A stretch of DNA of 6,264 bases from Hyphomicrobiales bacterium (GTDB taxonomy: Bacteria; Pseudomonadota; Alphaproteobacteria; Rhizobiales; Aestuariivirgaceae). Of this stretch, positions 1 through 5,985 are shown piece after piece. The notes under the pieces were generated by a model. That model saw only the letters and a list, made by a program, of their open reading frames with translations. It made no database searches and was not told where the DNA came from. Numbering within the stretch: the first letter of the stretch is position 1; every line of letters starts with the position of its first letter. A program made the position numbers and the translations under genes. The stretch spans positions 1-6,264 of the forward strand of contig JABDJG010000121.1 of the NCBI GenBank assembly GCA_013002595.1, in the 5' to 3' direction.

Positions 1-386
1 ACATCCAGCCCTACCAGAACATCCCGTTCATCATCCAGGCGATGGGCGAATGGGGCATGGTCAAGGCCGATCCCCTCACCCACCCGTTGCGGCTGCACTT
101 CATCCGCCGCGAGTTTGGCGCCCTGGAAGGCATCACGTCGAACTGTGCCGGCCGCTTCGCCGTTGGCGATGACATCAGCCATGCCGACTGCTTCCTTGTC
201 CCGCAGATCCGCAATGCCCTGCTCGCCGGCATCGACCTGCCAGGCGAGTTCCCGACCCTGTCGCGCATCTTCGACAACATGCTGGCCGTTCCCGAGGTCG
301 CCGGCGTCATCGAAAAAGCCGGCGGCGTCGTCCAGAAGCTGGTTTTTGACGAGGACAAGTTCGAGGTCTATGCCGGCGATGAGTGA
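1..386 (+). CDS. Zeta-class glutathione S-transferase / maleylacetoacetate isomerase-like protein, C-terminal part (5' end outside window)
   Basis: The frame is open from base 3 and ends with TGA at 384-386, giving about 127 residues. This is the all-helical C-terminal domain of a soluble GST; the thioredoxin-like N-terminal domain with the glutathione site lies left of the window. The segment IQPYQN near the edge matches the zeta-class IQPLQN motif. Later come GRFAVGDDISHADCFLVPQ, the folding motif (S/T-x-x-D, here SHAD) followed by the LVPQ typical of zeta GSTs, and then a PTLSRI helix. Zeta enzymes isomerise maleylacetoacetate to fumarylacetoacetate in tyrosine catabolism, or act on related glutathione-dependent substrates. 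The domain after LVPQ is normal in length, with a slightly long acidic tail. Class assignment is fairly secure. The exact substrate cannot be told without the N-terminal half and the upstream neighbours. Confidence 0.85.
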   Translation, partial: IQPYQNIPFIIQAMGEWGMVKADPLTHPLRLHFIRREFGALEGITSNCAGRFAVGDDISHADCFLVPQIRNALLAGIDLPGEFPTLSRIFDNMLAVPEVAGVIEKAGGVVQKLVFDEDKFEVYAGDE

Positions 387-440
387 TCATGGCGACAGGA
401 CAGTCGCATAAAGCCCTCGCGGCGCAGATCACCCGTATCC

Positions 441-481
441 GTCATCCCGGACAAGCAGCAAAGGCCGCGCAGCACCGGGAC
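441..481. repeat. REP-like imperfect palindrome
   Basis: TCCCGG at 445-450 is the exact inverse of CCGGGA at 475-480, with a GC-rich interior rich in AAGC and GCGC steps. The wording GTCATCCCGGACAAGC followed by GCGCAGCACCGGGA resembles short extragenic palindromes that are dispersed in many alphaproteobacterial genomes. Only one copy is in the window, so its repeat nature is inferred from resemblance and not shown here. Confidence 0.45.
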
Positions 482-586
482 CTAGATGTGAGATTTCAAC
501 AGGTTATCCATTCTGACCAGACAGAGGAGACTGGCGAGATGCACAATTTGCTGCCGTGCTGGATAAGGCTGAGATGTTTCCGAAGC

Positions 587-604
587 TGGAGTTGGAGTTG
601 GAGT
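587..604. repeat. Three tandem copies of TGGAGT
   Basis: The hexamer TGGAGT occurs three times without interruption in the gene-poor spacer. The tract is short and may be chance or a slippage-prone site. No function is apparent. Confidence 0.5.
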
Positions 605-675
605 GAAAGTTTTCCACAGTTGCAGCATGAGTCCTGCGTGCCAATTGCAGTCATCTGTTGATTTCCTCTGCTAGC

Positions 676-843
676 CGCAGCGTTTTGGGCTTAGCGCGAC
701 AGTTCAAGCAGCGGCCGGCTATCCGAAACATTCTGGAAAGGCTTGGTAAATGGGGGCGATCGTGTCGTCATCACTTGTCGTCCATCGTCCGGGTGTTCAT
801 TGACTACATCGCGGACGCTCTCAGGCCAGTTCCATTTTGGGAA
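676..843 (+). pseudogene. Remnant of a LysR-family regulator C-terminus
   Basis: The plus strand encodes RHHLSSIVRVFIDYIADAL and then PVPFWE (766-843). This matches the end of the intact LysR protein of this window at 20 of 27 positions (its residues 274-300). Upstream, LGLAR (685-699) corresponds to GLGIAR. SSGRL, read in a different frame (707-721), corresponds to RSGRL. The pieces are in the right order but in two frames, and they are closer together than in the intact gene: about 10 bases instead of 33 between the first two, and about 44 instead of 60 between the last two. Deletions have therefore destroyed it. No DNA-binding domain was found upstream, so only about the last fifth of the gene survives. 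The protein would have been a paralogue and not a recent identical copy. A long open frame (658-1212) runs through this remnant, but its remainder shows no family similarity and it is not a gene. Confidence 0.65.
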
Positions 844-852
844 CGCCTAGCC

Positions 853-1119
853 TCAACCACATCGGTCAACGCAATCCGAAACTGGATCGTGAACCTCAAT
901 CACAGCGTGTCCGGAATCTTCGCTAGCGACGTAAACTCTGACCCGCTCACCAGTTTCAAGAACCAGTATCATCTCATCGGATGGGCAGCATTGCCTGGCC
1001 TGCAATCGGTCTACGTCAACGACACCGTCCGTGAGGACCGTTCCATCCGATTGCGACCAGCATTCGATGAGGTAGGATACTTTTGCAAATATCTGATTGT
1101 CCGCATGGAGAATTCCCAT
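853..1119 (-). CDS. Possible small protein of unknown function
   Basis: A minus-strand frame of about 88 codons begins at ATG 1119 and ends with TGA at 853-855. An upstream TTG at 1149 behind a G-rich AGGGGG could give 98 residues. The protein has an alternating hydrophobic pattern that suggests a small beta-rich fold, with KVSYLIE near the start, and later ILVLETGERVRVYV and GHAVIEVHDPV. That pattern resembles short conserved alphaproteobacterial proteins that I cannot name. No domain, signal peptide or membrane segment is visible. Neither candidate start has an ordinary ribosome site at ATG. It converges on the LysR remnant, with only 9 bases between them. It may be real, or part of the surrounding decayed DNA. 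Confidence 0.3.
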   Translation of the reverse strand: MGILHADNQIFAKVSYLIECWSQSDGTVLTDGVVDVDRLQARQCCPSDEMILVLETGERVRVYVASEDSGHAVIEVHDPVSDCVDRCG

Positions 1120-1208
1120 GCCAGATATGCTGCAGATTGGCTGTTCCAAAATTGCCCCCTAAATGTAGTTCTTCCTCAAGTGCAGAACGCCAACACACAC
1201 ACCGACCA

Positions 1209-1793
1209 TTAAGCCGCCACCCACTGCGACAGACTTCTCGCCGACTGATCGAGGACGAATGCGCTCAAACCGCTCATGTCGTCAAACCACTCGTCGGCCA
1301 GTGACAGCGAGTCGGCAGGCGCCGGCCTGAACTTCCCGACGACTTCCTCCGGCAGCCATGTCAGCTCGCCGCCGAACTTGGCTGTGATGCGCCGCATTGC
1401 ATGGTTCTACTCCACGCACAACACGTAGCAGCACTCGACCCGGCGATTGCGCGCTGAACGCAAAAGCCTGCGGAACAACTCGGTTCCAATGCCCGCGCCC
1501 TGCCACGGGTCTTCGACGCTCAATGCAATCTCGCCGACGCGCGGAGACCGATCGGGGGTCAGGCGCAGTTCGCCGCAGCCCCTGAGCGAGACACCGGCGA
1601 ACGCTCCATGAACCGTGTCGTACGGCCCGATCATCCGATCCGCATACGCGGCAATGAAACCATCGCTAACCGCATGGGCGAAGCGCAAACGCCTGCTACG
1701 AGGCGACAGGCGCACTAAGTGATCACCGGCCGTGTCGCGTTCCGGCGGCAAGAGCTTGCGGTATAGGATGGAATGCTGAAGTTCTTGGGTCAT
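1209..1793 (-). pseudogene. GNAT-family N-acetyltransferase interrupted by an in-frame amber codon
   Basis: The frame starts at ATG 1793 and runs 194 codons to TAA at 1209-1211, except for one TAG at 1407-1409 (codon 129). The first 128 codons carry the acetyl-CoA-binding motif A, SVEDPWQGAGIGTELFRRLL (residues 92-111, QGAGIG the pyrophosphate loop). This is preceded by the GAFAGVSLRGCGELRL strands. After the stop the same frame continues with NHAMRRITAKFGGEL and a tail ending near LADEWFDDMSG, which is the expected C-terminal part of this family (usual pattern LCxxENxxMxRIAxKFGxEL). The stop stands where the family commonly has Glu, so one GAG-to-TAG change explains it. A 128-residue product would lack the last strands and helices of the acetyl-CoA fold and is probably inactive. 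The start overlaps the stop of the upstream small gene (ATGA). Substrate unknown. Confidence 0.8.
1790..1793 (-). promoter_or_regulatory. ATGA stop/start overlap (translational coupling site)
   Basis: Read on the minus strand, the TGA that ends the second small gene shares bases with the ATG of the acetyltransferase. Upstream of that ATG there is only a weak purine run (CCAAGA), so the acetyltransferase probably depended on ribosomes finishing the upstream gene. The frameshift upstream would uncouple this. Confidence 0.6.
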
Positions 1794-2030
1794 TCTTGGT
1801 GTGTGTCCGACCCTGCCGCGTCGTGCAGACTCAGAAACTGTCGTGACAAGCGATCGAGCTCATCCGGCGTGATATGGCCATGACAGTCGATATGGTGCTG
1901 GCATTCCCGCGCGAAACTTGAGTGAACGCTCAGTCCGGTCAATAACCGACTTCAGCTGCGCCACAGCCAGAATCCAGCACTTTCGCAATGCAACAAAATG
2001 ATCACTCTCCGCGTCATGCGTGATAGACAT
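1790..2030 (-). pseudogene. Small conserved-looking protein, broken by a one-base frameshift
   Basis: ATG at 2030 follows GAAGGA with a 9-base gap and opens MSITHDAESDHFVALRKCWIL and onward through a helical region. That frame runs on to a stop at 1860 with a non-family-like tail. A second frame, one base away, carries ARECQHHIDCHGHITPDEL and ends at TGA 1790-1792, overlapping the ATG of the acetyltransferase. The distance from 2030 to 1790 is 241 bases, exactly one more than 80 codons. One extra base, plausibly in the GGG run near 1906-1908 (CCC on the plus strand), would therefore turn an intact 79-residue gene into these two halves. The product has His and Cys residues in HHIDCHGH that could bind metal, which is only a guess. 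The alternative is two unrelated short frames. I do not recognise the family. Confidence 0.45.
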
Positions 2031-2043
2031 TGCTGGTATTCCT

Positions 2044-2283
2044 TCAAGGCCTTGCTGGACCATTCGACTGCGTTCCCTCCGGCCTGCCAACCGATACGAA
2101 GACAGAACAAAGGGCTTTAAACACGACCGTGGCGAATCTGTTCAAAAGCCTGGTAACGCTATAATAACAATCACTTAAAATACCTTGAATGTATTGGGCC
2201 CGCATCTTGCTGGCCTCTTCCCTGAAATGGTCGACCATCTCGGGAGTGATTTCCCCAATGTCTTGTGTGTCGTTTTCCATCAT
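2044..2283 (-). CDS. Small helical protein of 79 residues, first gene of the minus-strand operon
   Basis: The gene starts at ATG 2283 (an ATG directly after it at 2280 would give 78 residues) behind a GTGAG purine stretch. It ends with TGA at 2044-2046. The first third reads EITPEMVDHFREEASKMRAQ (residues 11-30), an amphipathic helix pattern (x-REA-xx-xRA) seen in short alphaproteobacterial proteins of unknown role. The middle (SVTRLLNRFATVVFKALCSV) is more hydrophobic and could be a second amphipathic helix that touches a membrane or partner. No signal peptide is visible. The open frame extends further upstream, antisense to LysR, but the internal ATG with a ribosome site and the composition favour this start. 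It precedes the second small gene by 13 bases, and its stop codon sits in that gene's ribosome site. It is divergent from LysR, so it may be under LysR control. Function unknown. Confidence 0.6.
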   Translation of the reverse strand: MMENDTQDIGEITPEMVDHFREEASKMRAQYIQGILSDCYYSVTRLLNRFATVVFKALCSVFVSVGRPEGTQSNGPARP

Positions 2284-2389
2284 TAATCTCACTTTTTCAA
2301 AAGCCGGCAATATCTGATTGCCTAACAGCGATTCTTTTGCTGCAATGCAATATACTAGACACATGTTCGGCCGATAAGCCGGCATTTGT

Positions 2390-2404
2390 TCACAGCTCCT
2401 GTGA
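2390..2404. promoter_or_regulatory. Perfect dyad TCACAG-CTC-CTGTGA, candidate LysR operator
   Basis: Six bases on each side of a three-base centre are exactly inverted. The dyad lies just upstream of the LysR ribosome site, a position suited to autorepression. It is T-N13-A and not the classical T-N11-A, so its assignment as the LysR site is a guess from location and symmetry. Confidence 0.35.
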
Positions 2405-2415
2405 GCTCCAGGAAC

Positions 2416-2421
2416 GAAAGG
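2416..2421 (+). promoter_or_regulatory. Ribosome binding site fixing the LysR start
   Basis: GAAAGG stands 9 bases before ATG 2431. This favours the 305-residue protein beginning MDIASQM over an extension to TTG at 2386, whose extra residues lack family similarity and would cover the dyad. Confidence 0.6.
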
Positions 2422-2430
2422 TCCGAAGAC

Positions 2431-3348
2431 ATGGATATCGCTAGCCAGATGGTATTGTTTGCGCAGGTCGTGGATCGCGGTAGTTTTTCCGAGACGGCTA
2501 GAAACTTGGGGCAATCTCCATCGGCCGTCAGCAAGCAGATCGCCAACCTCGAAGACCGCCTTGGCGTACGGCTGCTCAATCGCTCCACCCGACACCTTGT
2601 ACCAACGCAGGAAGGTGCAGCGTTCTATGAGCATTGTGCTTCAGTAGCAGTCGAGGTGCGGGAGGCCGAAGAGATCGTCTCTGCCATGGGCAAGAGCCCG
2701 ACCGGCAAGCTTCATATCGCTGCGACGGTTGCCTTTGCCAAGTCGCAACTCCTTCCCTTGTTGCCCCGGTTTCTGCAGGAGCACCCTGACATCTCGATCA
2801 GTGTCGAACTGACCGACCGGCCCATCGACTTCTCCGAGACCGACTACGACCTCGCAATCAGGTTCAGCGAACAGATCAATTCCACTTCAGTCGTGGTCCG
2901 CAAGCTGGCCCCCAATCGCCGGGTGATCTGTGCATCGCCCGAATACATCGCCAGGTGTGGCCGGCCCAGCGGACCGGAGGACCTACGCAACCACAATTGC
3001 CTGAAGATATCGACAGTCGACGACTGGAACGCCTGGCGCTTTCATTCAAACGGCGAAGACCTGGTTGTCCCCGCGGCCGGCAATTTCGAAGCCAACAGTG
3101 CCGACGCCGTCTACCACGCAACGTTGGCGGGCCTCGGTATCGCGCGGCTGTCGACCTACCTTGTCTCTGGCGACCTGCGCAGCGGCCGGCTTGTTCAGCT
3201 GTTGAATGATCATGTCGACGACGATGCTGGCATCTACGCCGTCTATTCGAGCCGGCACCATCTTTCGCCGAAGGTCCGCGTGTTCATCGATTATCTTGCC
3301 GAAGCACTTGGCCCCGTGCCGCCCTGGGAGCATGAACAGGCAGCTTAA
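2431..3348 (+). CDS. LysR-family transcriptional regulator
   Basis: This 305-residue protein has the normal length and layout of the family. Residues 1-62 form the winged helix-turn-helix: FAQVVDRGSFSETARNLGQ then SPSAVSKQIANLEDRLGVRL (recognition helix about 29-40), with LLNRSTR and the T-x-EG signature that ends the domain. A linker helix (65-88) leads to the effector-binding domain (91-295), which begins TGKLHIAATVAFA. It contains DLAIRFSE and the paired segments CASPEYI and GLGIARLS, typical of the CrgA/DhTR-like subgroup of LysR proteins. It would bind DNA as a tetramer and respond to an unknown small molecule. It is divergent from the small-protein/GNAT operon, its most likely target, and converges with the cyclase gene. 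No lesion is visible. The C-terminal tail KVRVFIDYLAEAL then PVPPWE is also found as a decayed copy at 766-843. Confidence 0.93.
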   Translation: MDIASQMVLFAQVVDRGSFSETARNLGQSPSAVSKQIANLEDRLGVRLLNRSTRHLVPTQEGAAFYEHCASVAVEVREAEEIVSAMGKSPTGKLHIAATVAFAKSQLLPLLPRFLQEHPDISISVELTDRPIDFSETDYDLAIRFSEQINSTSVVVRKLAPNRRVICASPEYIARCGRPSGPEDLRNHNCLKISTVDDWNAWRFHSNGEDLVVPAAGNFEANSADAVYHATLAGLGIARLSTYLVSGDLRSGRLVQLLNDHVDDDAGIYAVYSSRHHLSPKVRVFIDYLAEALGPVPPWEHEQAA

Positions 3349-3401
3349 GAGCCAACCAGTTCACCCGTATAGGCTGCCGGATCCACCCTCGATCTTCAAT
3401 G

Positions 3402-3441
3402 TGCCAAGGCGAGAAAACCCCTCGCAAAGGCGACCCTGGCA
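3402..3441. terminator. Possible stem-loop between convergent LysR and cyclase genes
   Basis: TGCCA (3402-3406) pairs with TGGCA (3437-3441). Inside it, GCGAG (3409-3413) pairs with CTCGC (3421-3425) around an AAAACCC loop. The spacer between two convergent genes is a common place for a bidirectional terminator. There is no U-run on either side, so this is not a standard rho-independent terminator and the call rests on position and pairing. Confidence 0.3.
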
Positions 3442-3513
3442 CGACCCACCCGGATCAGTTGAATTCACCGCCAAAGGCTGACATTCGGCATCTCAGATCG
3501 AAAGGCCAGGAAA

Positions 3514-5310
3514 TCAGGCTCCCTCGGGCAGACCAGCCTGCCGTAAACCTTTAAGGACGATCTCAAGGGAGTCAGGGTTCCTGATCGGTAAGTATTTGCG
3601 GTACTTGTCAATCGTCGCCTCTGGCGAAAGCGCCATAAGCCTGGCGGCCGCGGTCCGGGCTTCCGGCAATCGGTCCAGCTGGGTGTAGGCCGAGATCAGG
3701 ACCCAGTAGGTTGAGTCCCACTCTGCGTTGAGAGCAAGAGACCGCTCAGCCAGTTCAGCGGCGAGATCAGGGCGCCCGCCGAAAAGCCGTGCACATGCGG
3801 CTACCGTCAGGTGGCTGAAGAAATTGGGGTCCAGTGGGCCAAGAGCCATTGCCCGCTCCAAATGCCTCAGCCCAACGTCCAGATTATCACCAAATATCTG
3901 AGCGCAGCCGGCCACCGCGTTCACAAATCCTGATCCAGGATTAAGGTCAACCGCCCGGCGAACAGCGTCGAGACCGGTTGCATAGTCGCGGCCAACCATT
4001 ACCAGAGCAAAACCGCCAAGGACGATACTGACCGCATCGTCATCGCCAGCCGCCAGCGCCCGGCGCGCCAGCGAGATCGCCGTTGCCAGGTCGTCATGGT
4101 TTATGGGTGGCCATGCCCGCGTGATCCGCTGTACGAGGCACCAGGCCGCATGAGCCAAGGCCGGGCCATAGGAGGGATCTAGGTCAATCGCCTTGTTGAG
4201 CAGATCAAGCGCTTTACGGTTGTCAACCTCACGGATCGTGTAAACGTGCGGAAGCGCCTGGAGATAGAGATCGTAGGCGCCAAGGTTATCGGCCGGCTTC
4301 CGCCGGGACCGCTCGATCTCGGCCTTGCGCATGGTCGGTTCGATTGCGCCGACCACACTTGCGGTGATCCTGTCCTGAAGATCGAACACATCCTCCAGTT
4401 CACCATCGAAACGGTCCGCCCACAGATGGGCGCCGGTCGCGGCATCAATCAGCTGGCCGGTAATGCGCACCCGGCTGCCCGCCTTGCGCACACTGCCTTC
4501 CAGCACATAGCGCACGCCAAGCTCCCGGCCGACCTGCTTAACATCGACAGCGCTGCCCTTGTAGACGAAGCTTGAATTGCGCGCGATGACGAAGAGCTGA
4601 TTGAAACGCGACAGTGCGGTGATGATGTCCTCGACCATACCGTCGACGAAATACTCCTGCTCAAGGTCGCCCGACATGTTGGTGAACGGCAGAACGGCAA
4701 TTGATGGCTTGTCGGGCAAGTTTGAGGCTGTGTCCAACGCCGCCGTTGCCGCTTGTTTTGTGGGTTCGGCAGTACCGGCCTTCAGTGAATATATCCTCAC
4801 AGGCTCGGCTATATTCTTGAGCTTCGTATCGCCAAGATCGCTGACCATGAGATTAAGCCTGGCCTTGACTTGGCGGTAGGCATCCTCAGACAGGCATATT
4901 GCGCCTGGCTCGGCGACCCCCTCGAGCCGCGCAGCGATGTTGACGCCATCACCCATCAGATCGCCGTCGCTCTCCTCAACGACATCTCCCAGATGAACAC
5001 CCATGCGAAATTCAATGTGGCGGTCCGGCGGCAGTCCGGCATTTCGCTCGGTCATCGCATCTTGCACTCTAATGGCGCAGCGCACAGCTTCGACGACACT
5101 GCGGAATTCGACAAGCGCACCATCGCCGGTACGCTTCACCACGCGCCCATTATGCGCCTCAACCGTTGGATCGATGAGGTCACTGCGCAGCGCCCGCATC
5201 CTGGCCAGCGTACCTTCTTCGTCTGCGCTGGTAAGCCTGCTGTACCCGACCACATCGGCAGCGAGTATCGCTGCAAGTTTCCTCTGTTCTGGCATTGCTA
5301 CATTATCCAT
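3514..5310 (-). CDS. Class III adenylate cyclase with TolB-like and TPR-like C-terminal regions
   Basis: This protein of 598 residues converts ATP to cyclic AMP. The cyclase homology domain spans about 10-178. The metal-binding Asp residues are D19 (AADVVGYS) and D63 (KRTGDG). Adenine-selecting K59 and D117, and transition-state N124 and R128 (GVNIAARLEG), all sit at canonical spacing, so activity is expected. Residues about 200-320 (PSIAVLPFTNMSGD, then ELGVRYVLEGSVRKAG) resemble the TolB/FlgO-like region common in rhizobial cyclases. The rest, from about 340, is helical with TPR-like repeats (ALDLLNKAIDLDPSYGPALA, LDAVRRAVDLNPGSG) for protein contacts. No membrane segment or signal peptide is visible, so it is probably cytosolic. 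I chose ATG 5310. TTG 5319 extends it by three residues. ATG 5295 has a GGA ten bases upstream and gives MPEQRKL, close to the usual family start. It follows the sulfotransferase by 39 bases and may share its transcript. Confidence 0.93.
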   Translation of the reverse strand: MDNVAMPEQRKLAAILAADVVGYSRLTSADEEGTLARMRALRSDLIDPTVEAHNGRVVKRTGDGALVEFRSVVEAVRCAIRVQDAMTERNAGLPPDRHIEFRMGVHLGDVVEESDGDLMGDGVNIAARLEGVAEPGAICLSEDAYRQVKARLNLMVSDLGDTKLKNIAEPVRIYSLKAGTAEPTKQAATAALDTASNLPDKPSIAVLPFTNMSGDLEQEYFVDGMVEDIITALSRFNQLFVIARNSSFVYKGSAVDVKQVGRELGVRYVLEGSVRKAGSRVRITGQLIDAATGAHLWADRFDGELEDVFDLQDRITASVVGAIEPTMRKAEIERSRRKPADNLGAYDLYLQALPHVYTIREVDNRKALDLLNKAIDLDPSYGPALAHAAWCLVQRITRAWPPINHDDLATAISLARRALAAGDDDAVSIVLGGFALVMVGRDYATGLDAVRRAVDLNPGSGFVNAVAGCAQIFGDNLDVGLRHLERAMALGPLDPNFFSHLTVAACARLFGGRPDLAAELAERSLALNAEWDSTYWVLISAYTQLDRLPEARTAAARLMALSPEATIDKYRKYLPIRNPDSLEIVLKGLRQAGLPEGA

Positions 5311-5349
5311 CAGCGCCAAGAAGGCCGAACAGCAACTGCCATCGCACCA

Positions 5350-5973
5350 TTACGCCTTGCCGGACACGCGGTCCCAAAACTCGGCGCGGTCATTGGTGCG
5401 TGGAAAAGGCTCAGTGGGCACTGGCGCCCCCAAAAATGTGCACAGAGGCTCCCAACCTTCTTTGACTTGATAGACCAGCAGTTGTTCTGCAGGGATTGCG
5501 TCCTTAACCGCATCATTGTGCGCATTAAAGGCTGTTATCAAACCAGCATCGTCGAGGCCATCGGGAAATCCGGTGCCGGCGATGACTTCACTGCCCATGT
5601 CGAGCCATGCCTGCAATTCCGCTGGAGCCTGATCTCTCTCGGCAAGTAGCTTGTAAATTGTCCCTGAAAAGCTCGCGACCCAGCTTTCAGGGCTGCGATC
5701 GGTCAAGATAAACTTCGCCGAGGGATATGTCGCGATCAGCTCCCGATAAAACCTGGCGGTCGGCCAGTCGACCGCACTTTCGTATCCTTTGTAGATGGTC
5801 TGCCAGTCAGGTTGTCCTTTTGCCGCCGCCGCCCAGAGCGGCACTTGCACTGGCTGGTTGTGCAGAACTTCTTCCATATGGTGGCAGGGCCCCAGCCCCA
5901 AATGATTGATCGCAAGCTTGAGCGAATAAGTGCCCGTTCTGCCCACGCCCGCACCGATCACCTTCAGTGACAT
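5350..5973 (-). CDS. Sulfotransferase family protein (Sulfotransfer_4 type)
   Basis: This complete 207-residue protein belongs to a group of short sulfotransferase-like P-loop proteins found in bacteria and eukaryotes. The N-terminal VIGAGVGRTGTYSLKLAI (residues 5-22) is the phosphosulfate/nucleotide-binding loop, with GRTGT at 11-15. FILTDRSPESW (88-98) is the 3'-phosphate-binding segment. The C-terminal QVKEGWEPLCTFLG (169-182) followed by PVPTEPFPRTN is the family's closing signature. The expected reaction is transfer of sulfate from PAPS to a hydroxyl or amino group, but acceptors of this subgroup are largely unknown. No signal peptide or membrane helix is seen, so it is probably cytosolic. 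The ATG at 5973 is preceded by a strong GAGGAA ribosome site. It is first of a likely two-gene unit with the cyclase downstream. Confidence 0.88.
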   Translation of the reverse strand: MSLKVIGAGVGRTGTYSLKLAINHLGLGPCHHMEEVLHNQPVQVPLWAAAAKGQPDWQTIYKGYESAVDWPTARFYRELIATYPSAKFILTDRSPESWVASFSGTIYKLLAERDQAPAELQAWLDMGSEVIAGTGFPDGLDDAGLITAFNAHNDAVKDAIPAEQLLVYQVKEGWEPLCTFLGAPVPTEPFPRTNDRAEFWDRVSGKA

Positions 5974-5979
5974 CTTGTC

Positions 5980-5985
5980 TTCCTC
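5980..5985 (-). promoter_or_regulatory. Ribosome binding site of the sulfotransferase gene
   Basis: GAGGAA on the minus strand lies 6 bases before ATG 5973. It is the best ribosome site in the window and settles the start immediately before MSLKVIGAG. Confidence 0.7.

Larger units (their letters stand above)
387..675. other. Gene-poor spacer after the GST gene
   Basis: No frame here looks like a gene. The plus-strand frame open from 383 to 661 has a low-complexity stretch with repeated Trp-Ser and no recognisable domain. The stretch contains a REP-like palindrome near 441-481 and three tandem copies of TGGAGT at 587-604. It grades into the remains of a LysR gene. No clear rho-independent terminator follows the GST stop codon. 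Confidence 0.5.
2284..2430. promoter_or_regulatory. Divergent promoter/operator region between LysR and the small-protein operon
   Basis: This 147-base spacer is more AT-rich than its surroundings. On the minus strand TTATCG (2377-2372) and TATATT (2354-2349) are 17 bases apart and could be -35 and -10 elements for the operon, with a leader of about 60 bases. On the plus strand TATACT (2351-2356) could be a -10 for LysR, but no good -35 is visible. LysR regulators typically bind such divergent spacers. The elements are read by eye and are not decisive. Confidence 0.4.

Noticed and set aside
658..1212. Long plus-strand open frame of 184 codons
   Set aside because: Only the part around 766-843 has a recognisable source (LysR tail). 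Before it the true frame is shifted, and after it the sequence has no family pattern and lies over an opposing small ORF.
1192..1807. CA/TG-rich tracts near both ends of the GNAT gene, seen as possible flanking inverted repeats
   Set aside because: ACACACACCGACC near 1195-1207 and GGTGTGTGTCCGACC near 1798-1812 share only short simple-sequence pieces and do not align as a real direct or inverted repeat.
2284..2634. Upstream extension of the 79-residue small protein to 196 residues
   Set aside because: The extension is antisense to the LysR DNA-binding domain and the divergent spacer. An internal ATG at 2283 with a purine-rich site gives a better start.
4870..5649. Plus-strand open frame of 259 codons across the cyclase and sulfotransferase
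   Set aside because: It is antisense to two well-recognised genes and crosses their boundary. It has no domain pattern of its own.
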